A stretch of 64,000 nt of DNA from Bacteroidales bacterium (GCA_017549805.1 JAFYNJ010000009.1:157020-221019); one strand, 5' to 3'. Shown: positions 35,126-46,904, counted from the stretch's first letter. Notes: a model not told the origin generated them from the sequence alone. Numbers and translations: made by a program.

Positions 35126-36403
35126 ATGTTATACTACCTGTTTTCCTATTTGGACACCATCGGATTCCCCGGCGCGAGAATGATCACCTACGTCACCTTC
35201 CGCGCTGTGACTGCCGCCATCTTGGCACTCATCGTCTCCGTCTGGTACGGCAGGCATTTCATCAAGAGGATGAAAAGAAAGCATATCGAAGAGACCCAAC
35301 GCGACGAGAAGCTGGATCCGTTCAACGTCAAGAAAACAGGCGTACCCACCATGGGCGGCATCATCATTATCGCAGCCACCCTCATCCCCTGCCTGCTGGT
35401 CAGTAAGCTGCACAACATCTACATGATCTTGATGATCATCACTGCCCTCATCCTCGGTGCCATCGGCTTTGCCGACGATTACATCAAGACCTTCAAGAAG
35501 AACAAGGAAGGCCTCAACGGATGGGTGAAGATCGCAGGACAAGTCACCTTGGGTCTCATCGTCGGTCTGACCCTTCGTTTCAGTCCGGCTGTGCAAATGA
35601 ACGAGACCGTCCAACTCAAGATCGAGAACAACCAGGAAATCGTTGTCAAGAGTCCCGACGTGAAATCCACTCGCACCACCATCCCCTTCCTGAAGAACCA
35701 CAACCTCAACTATGCCAACATGTTCAGGTGGGCTGGTGAGAAATGGATGTACATCCTTGGATGGGTGTTCTTTGTGCTGGTCACCGTATTTGCCGTGGCA
35801 GCCGTATCCAACGGATCGAACCTCAACGACGGCATGGACGGCATGTCGGCAGGCAACACGGCCATCATGGCGCTCACGATAGGCATCCTGGCCTATATCT
35901 CCAGTAATGCCCGAACGGCGAGTTATTTCGACTTGATGTACATCCCCGGCACCGAAGAAGTCGTGGTGTTCCTTAGCGCCTTCGTGGGAGCCCTGTTGGG
36001 CTACATCTGGTACAACTCCTTCCCCGCCCAGGTCTTCATGGGCGACACGGGTAGCCTGACCATCGGCGGCATCATCGCAGTGGCGGCCGTCATCATCCAC
36101 AAGGAGCTGTTGCTACCCATCATCTGCGGCGTATTCCTCTTCGAAAGCATCTCCGTCATCTTGCAGCGGCTTTATTACAAGACAGGAAAGAAAAAGGGCG
36201 TACACCGCCGCATCTGGAAACGAACTCCCGTGCATGACCATTTCCGCACTTCGCTCGACTTCATCCAGCAGGTGGATCCGGGATGCACTGTGAAATACAA
36301 AGGCCAACACGACTTGCATCACGAAGCCAAGATCACCATGCGATTCTGGATCGTGAGCATCCTCCTGGCGGCATTTACCATACTTACTTTGAAGATTAGA
36401 TAA
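35126..36403 (+). CDS. mraY: Phospho-MurNAc-pentapeptide transferase
   Basis: 425 residues, about ten membrane helices; forms lipid I from UDP-MurNAc-pentapeptide and undecaprenyl phosphate. Motifs: GVPTMGGIIII, GFADDYIK, NLNDGMDGMSAGN, GDTGSLTIGG and PVHDHFR. It has a periplasmic insert of about 50 residues between helices 4 and 5 as in other Bacteroidetes. Its stop codon lies inside the following heptad array. Confidence 0.97.
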   Translation: MLYYLFSYLDTIGFPGARMITYVTFRAVTAAILALIVSVWYGRHFIKRMKRKHIEETQRDEKLDPFNVKKTGVPTMGGIIIIAATLIPCLLVSKLHNIYMILMIITALILGAIGFADDYIKTFKKNKEGLNGWVKIAGQVTLGLIVGLTLRFSPAVQMNETVQLKIENNQEIVVKSPDVKSTRTTIPFLKNHNLNYANMFRWAGEKWMYILGWVFFVLVTVFAVAAVSNGSNLNDGMDGMSAGNTAIMALTIGILAYISSNARTASYFDLMYIPGTEEVVVFLSAFVGALLGYIWYNSFPAQVFMGDTGSLTIGGIIAVAAVIIHKELLLPIICGVFLFESISVILQRLYYKTGKKKGVHRRIWKRTPVHDHFRTSLDFIQQVDPGCTVKYKGQHDLHHEAKITMRFWIVSILLAAFTILTLKIR

Positions 36404-36439
36404 GAGATAAGAGATAAAAGATAAAAGATAAAAGATATG
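36391..36439. repeat. Heptad array forming the mraY-'murD' junction
   Basis: Units AGATAAG (twice), AGATAAA (three times) and AGATATG, preceded by a decayed GAAGATT. The mraY stop TAA is in the first unit and the next gene's ATG (36437-36439) is the end of the last unit. Confidence 0.85.
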
Positions 36440-36991
36440 AGGTATTTATTTGAGAAAACGGAAAACCTGACCAAGCGCAGACCAGAGAACATGGCATCCA
36501 GTATCACCTCCAAGATCCTGGAAATCCGAAAAGAGAGCATCAAGAACTGCATGGGCGACCTCAACACCCTAACGCATCGTCAGCAATACATCGACACCAT
36601 CGACGGGGTGATGTACTACAACGACTCGCAGGCAGAGAATGTCAACGCCACTTGGTTCACCTTCGAGAACATCGTCAATCCCGTGATTTGGATTGTGGGC
36701 GGTTCCTGCCACAACAACTACAGCGACCTTATCGAAACCGCCAAGAAGAATGTCAAAGCCATCATCAGCCTTGGCAACGAGAAAGAAAACATCGAGATGA
36801 CTTTCAAGGGAACGGTCAACGAGATCTATGAAGCGGCATCGATTTCCGAGGCTGTCAATATGGCCTCCATCATCGCCGAAGAGAACGACATCGTCCTCTT
36901 CTCTCCTGCCTGCAAGGACCATGAGATGGATTACGCTGAAAGAGGTCGCACCTTTGTCGAAAAAGTAAAATCCCTAAACCCTAAACTCTAA
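36437..36991 (+). CDS. Stand-alone MurD C-terminal-domain protein at the murD position
   Basis: 184 residues, in contrast to about 440-450 for MurD. After about 45 unassigned residues it aligns with only the MurD C-terminal domain: THRQQYIDTIDGVMYYNDSQAENVNATW, VIWIVGG, and VLFSPACKDHEMDYAERG. There is no Rossmann N-domain and no ATP-binding GxxGKTT domain, and neither is encoded upstream (mraY ends 33 bp before). Residues that bind D-glutamate in MurD are changed: NDSKATN is NDSQAEN, the GG-D-K loop is GGSCHNN, and the CASxDxF block is CKDHEMD. The Arg of HR and Asp of NDS are kept. The frame is intact and well placed, so it is likely expressed, but it cannot be an ordinary MurD. Confidence 0.8.
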   Translation: MRYLFEKTENLTKRRPENMASSITSKILEIRKESIKNCMGDLNTLTHRQQYIDTIDGVMYYNDSQAENVNATWFTFENIVNPVIWIVGGSCHNNYSDLIETAKKNVKAIISLGNEKENIEMTFKGTVNEIYEAASISEAVNMASIIAEENDIVLFSPACKDHEMDYAERGRTFVEKVKSLNPKL

Positions 36992-36999
36992 ACTAAAAC
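36972..36999. repeat. Heptad array at the 'murD'-ftsW junction
   Basis: Units CCCTAAA (twice), CTCTAAA and CTAAAAC end exactly at the base before the ftsW ATG; the upstream stop TAA is in the third unit. Confidence 0.8.
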
Positions 37000-38322
37000 A
37001 TGAGTTGGATCAACAAGATATTGAAAGGCGACAGGGTTATCTGGGTGGTGATGTTCATCCTCGGCGTCATCTCCCTGCTGGCGGTTTATAGTGCCACCAG
37101 CTCGGAGGCACATGTCAAGATCGGGGCCTACAACGAGAAGGTCCTGCTGAAGCATGCCACCACCTTGCTTGCGGGATTCATCATGATGTTCATCGCCTCA
37201 AGAGTCAACTACCGCCACTACTCGAGAGCCATCGAGCTGGTGCTGTTGTTCTGCTTCGTCCTGCTGATCTTCACCTATTTCTTTGGAAGCCGCATCAACG
37301 GTGCCTCCAGAAGCATCATGGGCTTCCAAACCAGCGAATTGGCCAAGATCGTACTGATCACCTATTTGGCCAAATACATCGTCGTATGGAATACGAAGGA
37401 TTATAAATTCAAGGATCTCATCATCCCTGTTTTTCTGCCCATCATCTTGATTGTGGCGCCCATCTTCCCCGAGAACCTCTCCACTGCGGCCATGCTTTTT
37501 GTGGTCTGCATCGTGATGTTGTTCATCGGTCAGATCAAGTTCAGTTACATCATGTTGCTGATCGGCATCGTGGTGCTGGGCATGGGATTATACATCCTGA
37601 CTGACGACATGGTCGCCAACATCCGTCAGAGCCGATATGAAAAGGTAGTGGCCGCTGCAGAGGCACATCCCGAAGATGCCAAGCTTCAGGAAAGAGCCAA
37701 GAAGAAGCCGCGTGTGAGCCGTGTCAAGACCTGGCAGGGACGAATTGAGGCTGCCAAGTTGGAGAAGGAAGCCAAAATCGCTGCCGGTCTTGATCCCGAC
37801 AAATCGCCCTTGCACATCGACGACCGCAACGCTCAGAAGATGTACGCCAAGATTGCCGTCGCCAGAGGAGGCTTCTTCGGCAAGGGCTCAGGCAAGAGCA
37901 CCCAGCGCAACTTCCTGCCCCAACCCTTCTCCGACTGCATCTACGCCATCATCATCGAGGAATATGGACTTGCCGGAGGCATCTTCGTCATGCTCTTATA
38001 CATCATCCTGCTCACCAGGGCCATACAAATCATGAAAAAACGACCCTTGACCTTTGGCGCCATGATGTCGTTTGGCATCGCTTTCATCCTCATCATGCAG
38101 GCCATGATCAACATGGGCGTCTCAACAGGCCTGATGCCGGTGACCGGACAGCAGTTGCCCTTCATCAGCAAAGGCGGCTCGTCGATGCTCATGACAGGAT
38201 TTGCAGTAGGGATGATTCTGAGTGTCACGAGAAGCGTGGAAGATTCGGAAAACGGAGAACGGAAGATGGAAAACGGAGAATTGGAAAACGAAGCAGAAAT
38301 GGAGGTAGCCAATGAAGAATGA
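37000..38322 (+). CDS. ftsW: Septal peptidoglycan glycosyltransferase FtsW (SEDS family)
   Basis: 440 residues with about ten helices. SEDS signatures: GSRINGASRSIMGFQTSELAK near the middle and GLMPVTGQQLPFISKGGSSML near the end. The large extracytoplasmic loop (about residues 205-290) is long and highly charged (Ala/Glu/Lys-rich), longer than I expect for Bacteroides FtsW. The cytoplasmic C-terminal tail is encoded by a heptad array. Its end overlaps the murG start by 11 bp. Confidence 0.95.
   Translation: MSWINKILKGDRVIWVVMFILGVISLLAVYSATSSEAHVKIGAYNEKVLLKHATTLLAGFIMMFIASRVNYRHYSRAIELVLLFCFVLLIFTYFFGSRINGASRSIMGFQTSELAKIVLITYLAKYIVVWNTKDYKFKDLIIPVFLPIILIVAPIFPENLSTAAMLFVVCIVMLFIGQIKFSYIMLLIGIVVLGMGLYILTDDMVANIRQSRYEKVVAAAEAHPEDAKLQERAKKKPRVSRVKTWQGRIEAAKLEKEAKIAAGLDPDKSPLHIDDRNAQKMYAKIAVARGGFFGKGSGKSTQRNFLPQPFSDCIYAIIIEEYGLAGGIFVMLLYIILLTRAIQIMKKRPLTFGAMMSFGIAFILIMQAMINMGVSTGLMPVTGQQLPFISKGGSSMLMTGFAVGMILSVTRSVEDSENGERKMENGELENEAEMEVANEE
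38246..38290. repeat. In-frame heptad array in the ftsW 3' end
   Basis: Units CGGAAAA, CGGAGAA, CGGAAGA, TGGAAAA and CGGAGAA, then a decayed unit, encoding the acidic tail SENGERKMENGELENE. Confidence 0.8.
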
Positions 38323-39418
38323 TTTGAGATTTGTGATCAGCGGAGGCGGTACGGGAGGACACATCTTCCCAGCCATCGCCATTGCGGACGCGTTGAAGCG
38401 CAAATACCCCGAAGCTGAAATCCTGTTTATCGGAGCCAAAGGAAGAATGGAAATGGAGCGTGTCCCAAAGGCGGGATACAAGATCGAAGGCCTTTGGATC
38501 AGCGGGTTCACCAAAGATCCCAGCTCCTTGTTATTGCCTGCCAAGATCTTCGACAGCATGAACAAAGCCGCCAGGATCTTAAGAAGGTTCAAACCCGATG
38601 CAGTCATCGGTGTGGGAGGATTCGCCAGTGGCCCAACCCTAGCTGCTGCCAACACACTTCGCATCCCCACCATCATCCAAGAGCAGAACTCCTATCCTGG
38701 CAAGACCAACCGCAGGGTGGGAAGGAGAGCCAAAGCCATCTGCGTTGCCTATAACGGCCTGGAACAATGGTTTCCCAAGGAGAAGATCCACTTCACGGGC
38801 AACCCGTTGAGAGGCAATATCAACGGGAATTGTGATCGCAATGAAGCCGCCGAGTACTTCGGAGTCAAGGCTGAACAGCCCGTCGTGTTGTTGGTGGGCG
38901 GTAGCCAAGGTGCCTTGGGCATCAACAAGGGCATCTCGGCAAAACTTGAGATGTTCAAGGACAGCGACATGCAGCTGATATGGCAAACGGGAAAGTTCTA
39001 CCATGAACAAGCCCTAAAGGAAGTCAAGGAACTTGGTTTGGAAGAAAAGGTGAAGCCCGTGGTCTTCATCGACCGAATGGATCTCGCCTATTCGGTGGCC
39101 GATGTGGTGATCTCACGCGCCGGTGCCATGTCGATCTCCGAGCTCGCCTTGGTGCAGAAACCCGTCATCTTCGTCCCGCTGCCCACCGCAGCCGAGGATC
39201 ATCAAACCAAGAACGCACAGCAGCTCGTCGACGCCGGTGCCGCCATCATGGTCCGCAACGACGAGACCGAGACGAAGCTCATCCCGGCTTTGAAGGAGCT
39301 GCTCAGCGACCAAGAAAAACAAGATAAAATGAAGGCCAACATTGCCCAGTTTGCCCGTCCCAACGCGGCTGACGACATTGTTGAGATTATTATGAAAGAA
39401 GTCAGAAGACAGAAGTAA
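38312..39418 (+). CDS. murG: Lipid II synthase MurG (GlcNAc transferase)
   Basis: 368 residues; GT28 glycosyltransferase adding GlcNAc to lipid I at the inner face of the membrane. N-terminal GGGTGGHIFPAIAIADAL, the middle IGVGGFASGPTLAAA, donor-site GGSQGALGIN and the VISRAGAMSISEL motif. Length is normal. The last codons and stop are in a heptad array. Confidence 0.97.
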   Translation: MKNDLRFVISGGGTGGHIFPAIAIADALKRKYPEAEILFIGAKGRMEMERVPKAGYKIEGLWISGFTKDPSSLLLPAKIFDSMNKAARILRRFKPDAVIGVGGFASGPTLAAANTLRIPTIIQEQNSYPGKTNRRVGRRAKAICVAYNGLEQWFPKEKIHFTGNPLRGNINGNCDRNEAAEYFGVKAEQPVVLLVGGSQGALGINKGISAKLEMFKDSDMQLIWQTGKFYHEQALKEVKELGLEEKVKPVVFIDRMDLAYSVADVVISRAGAMSISELALVQKPVIFVPLPTAAEDHQTKNAQQLVDAGAAIMVRNDETETKLIPALKELLSDQEKQDKMKANIAQFARPNAADDIVEIIMKEVRRQK

Positions 39419-39432
39419 GAAGTTAGAAGATC
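39398..39432. repeat. Heptad array at the murG-murC junction
   Basis: Units GAAGTCA, GAAGACA, GAAGTAA, GAAGTTA and GAAGATC. The murG stop is the TAA of the third unit; the murC ATG follows immediately at 39433. Confidence 0.85.
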
Positions 39433-40770
39433 ATGAATAGGGAAGGAATGAAAAGCATGTATTTTGTAGGCATCGGCGGCATCGGCATGAGTGCCCTGGC
39501 AAGGTATTACCATAGCCAAGGCATCGCTGTGGCCGGCTACGACCTCACCCCTTCCCCGTTGACCAAGCAGTTGGAAGATGAGGGCATGGCAATCCATTAT
39601 GAAGACGAGCCTAAACTATTGCCTGCCCTCATTGACACTGTCGTATATACGCCTGCGGTTCCCCAAGACCTGAAGGAGCTGGTGGAGCTCCGCCGTCGCG
39701 GCATCCCAATCAAGAAACGCGCCGAGGCATTGGGAGCCATCTCCAAGGAGCACTACACCATCGCCATTTCAGGCACTCACGGAAAGACCACCACCACGGC
39801 CATGGTCGCCCACATCCTCAAGGAGAACGGAGTGGACATGACTGCCTTCATCGGAGGCATCGCCAACAACTTCGGCAGCAACCTGGTGTTGGGTCATACC
39901 AGCGAATCGGTACTGGTGGTGGAAGCTGACGAATACGACCGCTCCTTCCTGCAACTCGCTCCCAACATCAGTATCGTCAACTCTATCGATGCCGACCATC
40001 TCGATATCTACGGCGACCGCAAACACTTAGTGGAGAGTTTCAATCAATTTGCCGACCTCACTAAAGATACCGTGATTGTAAGAGAAGGTTTGGAGATCCG
40101 TTCCGATGACATACGTTTCGGCTTTGGTGAGAGTAACGACTTCCGTGCCGTGGACATCCGCCAACAAAACGGCGAGACCGACTTCGTGATTGAACACCAA
40201 GAGACGGGTACACCCGTCCACCTCAAGATGGCGGGCATCCACAATGTGTTGAACGCCACCGCGGCCTTTGCCGCCACCTTGGAACTCGGCCTCGATGCCG
40301 ACGGCATCGCCAAGGCACTGGCCACCTTCAGCGGAGTAAAACGCCGTTTCGACATCCGCGTGAAGAACGAAAAATACTGCTATATCGATGATTACGCACA
40401 TCATCCTGAAGAAATAAAATCTTGTCTGTCGGCCATTAAAGCATCGTTCCCCACCAAACGGGTAACCTTGGTCTTCCAGCCGCACCTCTTCACTCGTACA
40501 CGCGATTTCATGGAAGATTTCGCCAATGTCTTGGCGATGGCCGACGACCTGATTTTACTCGACATCTATCCAGCTCGGGAGCAACCCATCGAGGGAGTCA
40601 CCTCCCAGGCTTTATTGGACAAGATCAACCTGAAAAACAAGCGTCTGTGCCCCAAGGAAGCCCTGCTCGACACCATTGCTGCAAGCAAGCCCGAATTGCT
40701 GGTGACCATGGGCGCAGGCAATATCGACCGTTTCGTTGAACCCCTTCAAAACATGATCAGCCAATGGTGA
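39433..40770 (+). CDS. murC: UDP-MurNAc-L-alanine ligase
   Basis: 445 residues; adds L-Ala to UDP-MurNAc. N-domain MYFVGIGGIGMSALA, ATP-binding SGTHGKTTTTAMV, EADEYDRSFL, NVLNATAAFA, and C-domain RRFDIR, DDYAHHPEEI, FQPHLFTRT. A second in-frame ATG at 39448 would also include all motifs; the first is used as it abuts the heptad array as at other junctions. It overlaps ftsQ by 7 bp. Confidence 0.97.
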   Translation: MNREGMKSMYFVGIGGIGMSALARYYHSQGIAVAGYDLTPSPLTKQLEDEGMAIHYEDEPKLLPALIDTVVYTPAVPQDLKELVELRRRGIPIKKRAEALGAISKEHYTIAISGTHGKTTTTAMVAHILKENGVDMTAFIGGIANNFGSNLVLGHTSESVLVVEADEYDRSFLQLAPNISIVNSIDADHLDIYGDRKHLVESFNQFADLTKDTVIVREGLEIRSDDIRFGFGESNDFRAVDIRQQNGETDFVIEHQETGTPVHLKMAGIHNVLNATAAFAATLELGLDADGIAKALATFSGVKRRFDIRVKNEKYCYIDDYAHHPEEIKSCLSAIKASFPTKRVTLVFQPHLFTRTRDFMEDFANVLAMADDLILLDIYPAREQPIEGVTSQALLDKINLKNKRLCPKEALLDTIAASKPELLVTMGAGNIDRFVEPLQNMISQW

Positions 40771-41537
40771 AGAAGATCCTGAAAATAGCGTTATGGGTGA
40801 TCACGGGTGCTGCGCTCGTCGTGCTCTTCATCTTCAGTCGCAAGTGGTATCTGGAGACACCGTTGAAAGGCATCACCTTCAACCTGGAGCGGAGCCATGA
40901 CCGTGGGTTTGTGGAGAAGGACACCGTAATGGCATACGCTGAGGCCATTTGCGACATAAAGCACCAAGCCAAGATCTCGTCCATCGACTTAATGAAGATC
41001 CAGAAATTGCTTGGCAACAACCCGTGGATTGAGAGCTCCAGCGCCTTCATCGGCCTTAATGACACCTTGTGGATCAAAGCGAAGGAATATGAGCCCGTGC
41101 TTCGCATCTACAACCAAGACAAACGCTCTGTCTATGTAACTGAAGACGGTGTCATCGTCCCGTCGAGTCCCCGCTATAGTCCCAGGATGATCATCGCCAA
41201 CGGACAGTTCCTCTTCCCCATCCCCAAAGGCAATGCAAGGATTACCGACAGTCTCTATGTGCACACGGGCATTCCCGAGGCGCTGTGCATCGCCAAGGCC
41301 ATCAGGAAGGACGATTTCCTTGCCGGCAACATCGGACAGATCTACAAAAACTACAACGAATATGAGCTTATGGTCAACAACCTTTCAGCAAGAGTCATCC
41401 TTGGCGACACCTGTGCGGTGGAACAAAGGCTCGCGCGACTCAAGACGCTGTTGGAGCAATACAGCGGCACAGAAGAGCTGAAACCGTTCAAGACCTTGAA
41501 TTTGCGATATAAAAATCAAATCGTGTGTACAAAATAA
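40764..41537 (+). CDS. ftsQ: Cell-division protein FtsQ
   Basis: 257 residues, one N-terminal membrane helix (LKIALWVITGAALVVLFIFS), then a POTRA-like and FtsQ beta domain (LGNNPWIESSSAFIGLNDTLWIKAKEYEPVLRIYN, YVTEDGVIVPSSPRYSPRM). Weakly conserved but clear from position between murC and ftsA. A periplasmic divisome scaffold. Confidence 0.9.
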   Translation: MVKKILKIALWVITGAALVVLFIFSRKWYLETPLKGITFNLERSHDRGFVEKDTVMAYAEAICDIKHQAKISSIDLMKIQKLLGNNPWIESSSAFIGLNDTLWIKAKEYEPVLRIYNQDKRSVYVTEDGVIVPSSPRYSPRMIIANGQFLFPIPKGNARITDSLYVHTGIPEALCIAKAIRKDDFLAGNIGQIYKNYNEYELMVNNLSARVILGDTCAVEQRLARLKTLLEQYSGTEELKPFKTLNLRYKNQIVCTK

Positions 41538-41544
41538 TACTATT

Positions 41545-42924
41545 ATGAGTGAAGGAAAAATCATCGTCGGATTAGACATCGGCACCACCAAGATTGCATG
41601 CATCGTCGGCAGAAAAGGTGCCAATGGAAAAATTGAGATCCTGGGTTATGGCAAAGCCGTTTCAACAGGAGTAAGCAGAGGTATCGTCACCAACATCGAG
41701 GAGACCGTCAACGCCATCAAGACGGCTGTCGATGAGGCTTCAGCCCAGTCGAACGTCGATATCAAGTCGGTCAATGTCGGCATCGCCGGTCAGCACATCA
41801 AGAGCCTGCAGCACCGCGGCGTGATGATGCGCGACAACCGCGACAAGGAGATCTCGGCCGAGGAGCTGGAGAAGCTCCGTATGGACACCTGGAAGATCAA
41901 CATGGTTCCAGGCGAGGAGATCATCGATGTCATCCCGCAAGAGTATTTCGTTGACGGAGAGATCGGCACCACCCCGAAGGGTATGCTGGGCAGCAAGCTG
42001 GAAGCCAACTTCCACGTCATCATCGGTCAGACCGCTGCGGCCATGAACATCAAAAAATGCATCGAGCGCGCAGGCCTCGAGATGGACCACATGATCCTGG
42101 AGCCCATCGCATCGGCCGAAGCCGTACTCGACGAGGAAGAGAAGGAAGCCGGCGTCGCCCTGGTTGACATCGGCGGCGGCACCACCGACATCGCCATCTT
42201 CCATGAGAACAAGATCTATCATTCCGCCGTCATCCCCTTCGGCGGCAACATCATCACCGAGGACATCAGCAAGGGCTGCGCCATCATCCGCCGCTACGCC
42301 GAGGACGTAAAAGTCAAGTTTGGCTCGGCCGTGGCCAGTGAGAACCGCGAAGACGAGCTCGTGTCGATTCCGGGCATCCGCGGAAGGGCACCCAAGGAGA
42401 TTTCGTTCAGGAACCTGGCCAGCATCATCCAGGCCCGTATGGAAGAAATCTTCGAGCTGGTGAACTACGAGATCCAAAAAGTCAACTCACAGCATAAGCT
42501 CATCGCAGGCATCGTGCTCACGGGCGGCGGCGCCATGATGAAACACATCCAGCAGCTCGCCTCCTTCAAGACCGCCTTGGACGTCAGAATCGGCTACCCC
42601 AACGAGCATCTTGCCGAAGACACCGTCAAGGAACTCGCCAGCCCCATGTATGCCACCTGTATCGGCCTCGTCATTGAGGGCATTGCCAGAGCCGAATACC
42701 AAGAGAAGATGGAGAAGGCCAAGCACAAGGAACCCGTCGTCGTCATTCCGGCACAACCGATGGACGAGACTGAAGTTGCGGAAGAACTGCCAGATGAACC
42801 CCGCAGAGGAGGAAGAAGGAACCCCAGAAAAGGCAAAGACAAAGACGGTAAAGGCCACGGCTTCTTCGACATCACCAACATCATCACCAAGTTCTTCTCC
42901 GAAGAAAACGAAATCAAGGAATAA
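41545..42924 (+). CDS. ftsA: Cell-division ATPase FtsA
   Basis: 459 residues, actin fold: GLDIGTTKIACIVG, the SHS2 subdomain (1C), LVDIGGGTTDIAIF and GIVLTGGGAMM. After a basic linker (DEPRRGGRRNPRKG) the C-terminus has the amphipathic helix GFFDITNIITKFF that should hold it to the membrane. It anchors FtsZ filaments. Confidence 0.97.
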   Translation: MSEGKIIVGLDIGTTKIACIVGRKGANGKIEILGYGKAVSTGVSRGIVTNIEETVNAIKTAVDEASAQSNVDIKSVNVGIAGQHIKSLQHRGVMMRDNRDKEISAEELEKLRMDTWKINMVPGEEIIDVIPQEYFVDGEIGTTPKGMLGSKLEANFHVIIGQTAAAMNIKKCIERAGLEMDHMILEPIASAEAVLDEEEKEAGVALVDIGGGTTDIAIFHENKIYHSAVIPFGGNIITEDISKGCAIIRRYAEDVKVKFGSAVASENREDELVSIPGIRGRAPKEISFRNLASIIQARMEEIFELVNYEIQKVNSQHKLIAGIVLTGGGAMMKHIQQLASFKTALDVRIGYPNEHLAEDTVKELASPMYATCIGLVIEGIARAEYQEKMEKAKHKEPVVVIPAQPMDETEVAEELPDEPRRGGRRNPRKGKDKDGKGHGFFDITNIITKFFSEENEIKE

Positions 42925-42945
42925 CAGAAAATAACAAATAAGACT

Positions 42946-44565
42946 ATGGAAAGCTACACCAACGACATGTTCAAACCGCTGTGCGAGAAACCCGCCAACT
43001 ACATCAAAGTGATCGGCGTGGGAGGCGGTGGCGGAAACGCCGTGAATCACATGCTTGAAGAAGGCATTCAAGGTGTTGACTTCGTGTTGTGCAACACCGA
43101 TTACCAGGCGCTCATGAGGAGCACCGTACCCACCAAAATCCACCTCGGCAAACGCGAGTTGGGCGCCGGCAACGACCCTGCCGTAGGCCGTGAAGCCGCC
43201 TTGAGCAGCGAGGAGGAAATCGACAAGATTCTGGACGAGAAGACCAAGATGGTGTTCGTAACCGCCGGTATGGGCGGTGGCACCGGCACCGGCGCCGCCC
43301 CTGTCGTAGCCCGCATCGCCAAAGAGAAAGGCCTGCTTACCGTCGGCATCGTCACCATTCCCTTCGAATGCGAAGGCCGTCGCCGCAAGCAGCAGGCACA
43401 AGCCGGTATCGAAGAAATGAAGAAAAACGTGGATACCCTGATCATTATCAGCAGCGACAAGCTACGCGACAGCTATGGCAACATGAAACTCACCGAGGCC
43501 TTCAAGAAGGCTGACGACGTGCTTACCACCGCAGCCAAGGGCATCGCCGAGATCATCACCGTGACCGGCTATGTCAACGTGGACTTTGAGGACGTGAAAA
43601 CCGTCATGAAGGACAGCGGCAAAGCCATCATGGGCACCGGCCGTGCCAAGGGTGAGAACAGAGCTGAAGAAGCTATCAAACTCGCCATCAACTCGCCATT
43701 GCTCAACGACTCCAACATCGAGGGCGCCAAGAACATCCTGCTCTACATCACCTCAGGTTCCGATGAAGTGTCGCTCGACGAAGTGGTGGAGATCACTGAA
43801 TATGTCCAAAACATCTGCGGAAACTGCGGTGACGTGATTTGGGGCAACGGCGTGGATGAATCGCTGGGCGAGGATATCAGCGTAACGCTGATCGCCACTG
43901 GATTCGACAGCAAGAATGCCAAGAGAACCGAGAGCGTAGTCCGTCCCGAAATCAATGTCATTCCCCCCACTGTGACCACTCCCCCAGTGGCAAGCCCGGG
44001 CCGTACCGTCCACAACCTCAATGAGCCGGAAAAGGTCGAAGAGGTGGTCGAGAAAGAGGAACCCGCCCCAAGCTGCGTTGCAGAGCCCGAGCCCGAAGAG
44101 GAAGAACATCTCGGCACCGTGGTCCATTCCCTGAACGAGAGCCAAGAGACCCTCCATTTCGATGCTCCTGTGTTCAAGCACGAAGAGCCCGCAACGCCCA
44201 CCGTCAAGGTGTTCGACAACCCTTTCAGCAACACCAATGACGACGACAGCTTCGAGATCACCAACCTCCACGAGGACAACCTCAACGCCCAGCGCGAGAC
44301 TGTGGAAGTGGAGACCCTAGTGATGGACGAACCCAAGGAGAAGCCCTACGACCCGAAGGAAGAGCTGAAACGCAACCGCCTCAGAGCCTTGAGCCTCAAC
44401 TTCAAGACCCAAAAAGGCCTCGAGGAACTTGAACGCCAGCCCGCCTACATGCGCCGCGACATGAATTACGAAGAGATCGTCGTGGAAGAGGAAGTCTCAC
44501 AATACTCCGCCAATAGCAAAGGCATCAGCTCCGAAAACTCCTTCCTCCACAAAAACGTGGATTAA
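42946..44565 (+). CDS. ftsZ: Cell-division GTPase FtsZ
   Basis: 539 residues. Tubulin-like domain with GVGGGGGNAVNHM, GTP-binding GMGGGTGTGAAPVVA and catalytic loop NVDFEDVKTVMKDSG. A long acidic, probably disordered linker (about 340-480) leads to the C-terminal segment ending SENSFLHKNVD, as in other Bacteroidetes, which binds FtsA. The next gene starts 9 bp later. Confidence 0.98.
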   Translation: MESYTNDMFKPLCEKPANYIKVIGVGGGGGNAVNHMLEEGIQGVDFVLCNTDYQALMRSTVPTKIHLGKRELGAGNDPAVGREAALSSEEEIDKILDEKTKMVFVTAGMGGGTGTGAAPVVARIAKEKGLLTVGIVTIPFECEGRRRKQQAQAGIEEMKKNVDTLIIISSDKLRDSYGNMKLTEAFKKADDVLTTAAKGIAEIITVTGYVNVDFEDVKTVMKDSGKAIMGTGRAKGENRAEEAIKLAINSPLLNDSNIEGAKNILLYITSGSDEVSLDEVVEITEYVQNICGNCGDVIWGNGVDESLGEDISVTLIATGFDSKNAKRTESVVRPEINVIPPTVTTPPVASPGRTVHNLNEPEKVEEVVEKEEPAPSCVAEPEPEEEEHLGTVVHSLNESQETLHFDAPVFKHEEPATPTVKVFDNPFSNTNDDDSFEITNLHEDNLNAQRETVEVETLVMDEPKEKPYDPKEELKRNRLRALSLNFKTQKGLEELERQPAYMRRDMNYEEIVVEEEVSQYSANSKGISSENSFLHKNVD

Positions 44566-44574
44566 AAGCGCATT

Positions 44575-46904
<2,330 letters not shown>

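Noticed and set aside
35126-36437. Missing MurD N-domain encoded in another frame upstream
   Set aside because: The stretch is fully occupied by a normal mraY and a 33-bp heptad spacer; no GKTT-type motif in any frame was seen.
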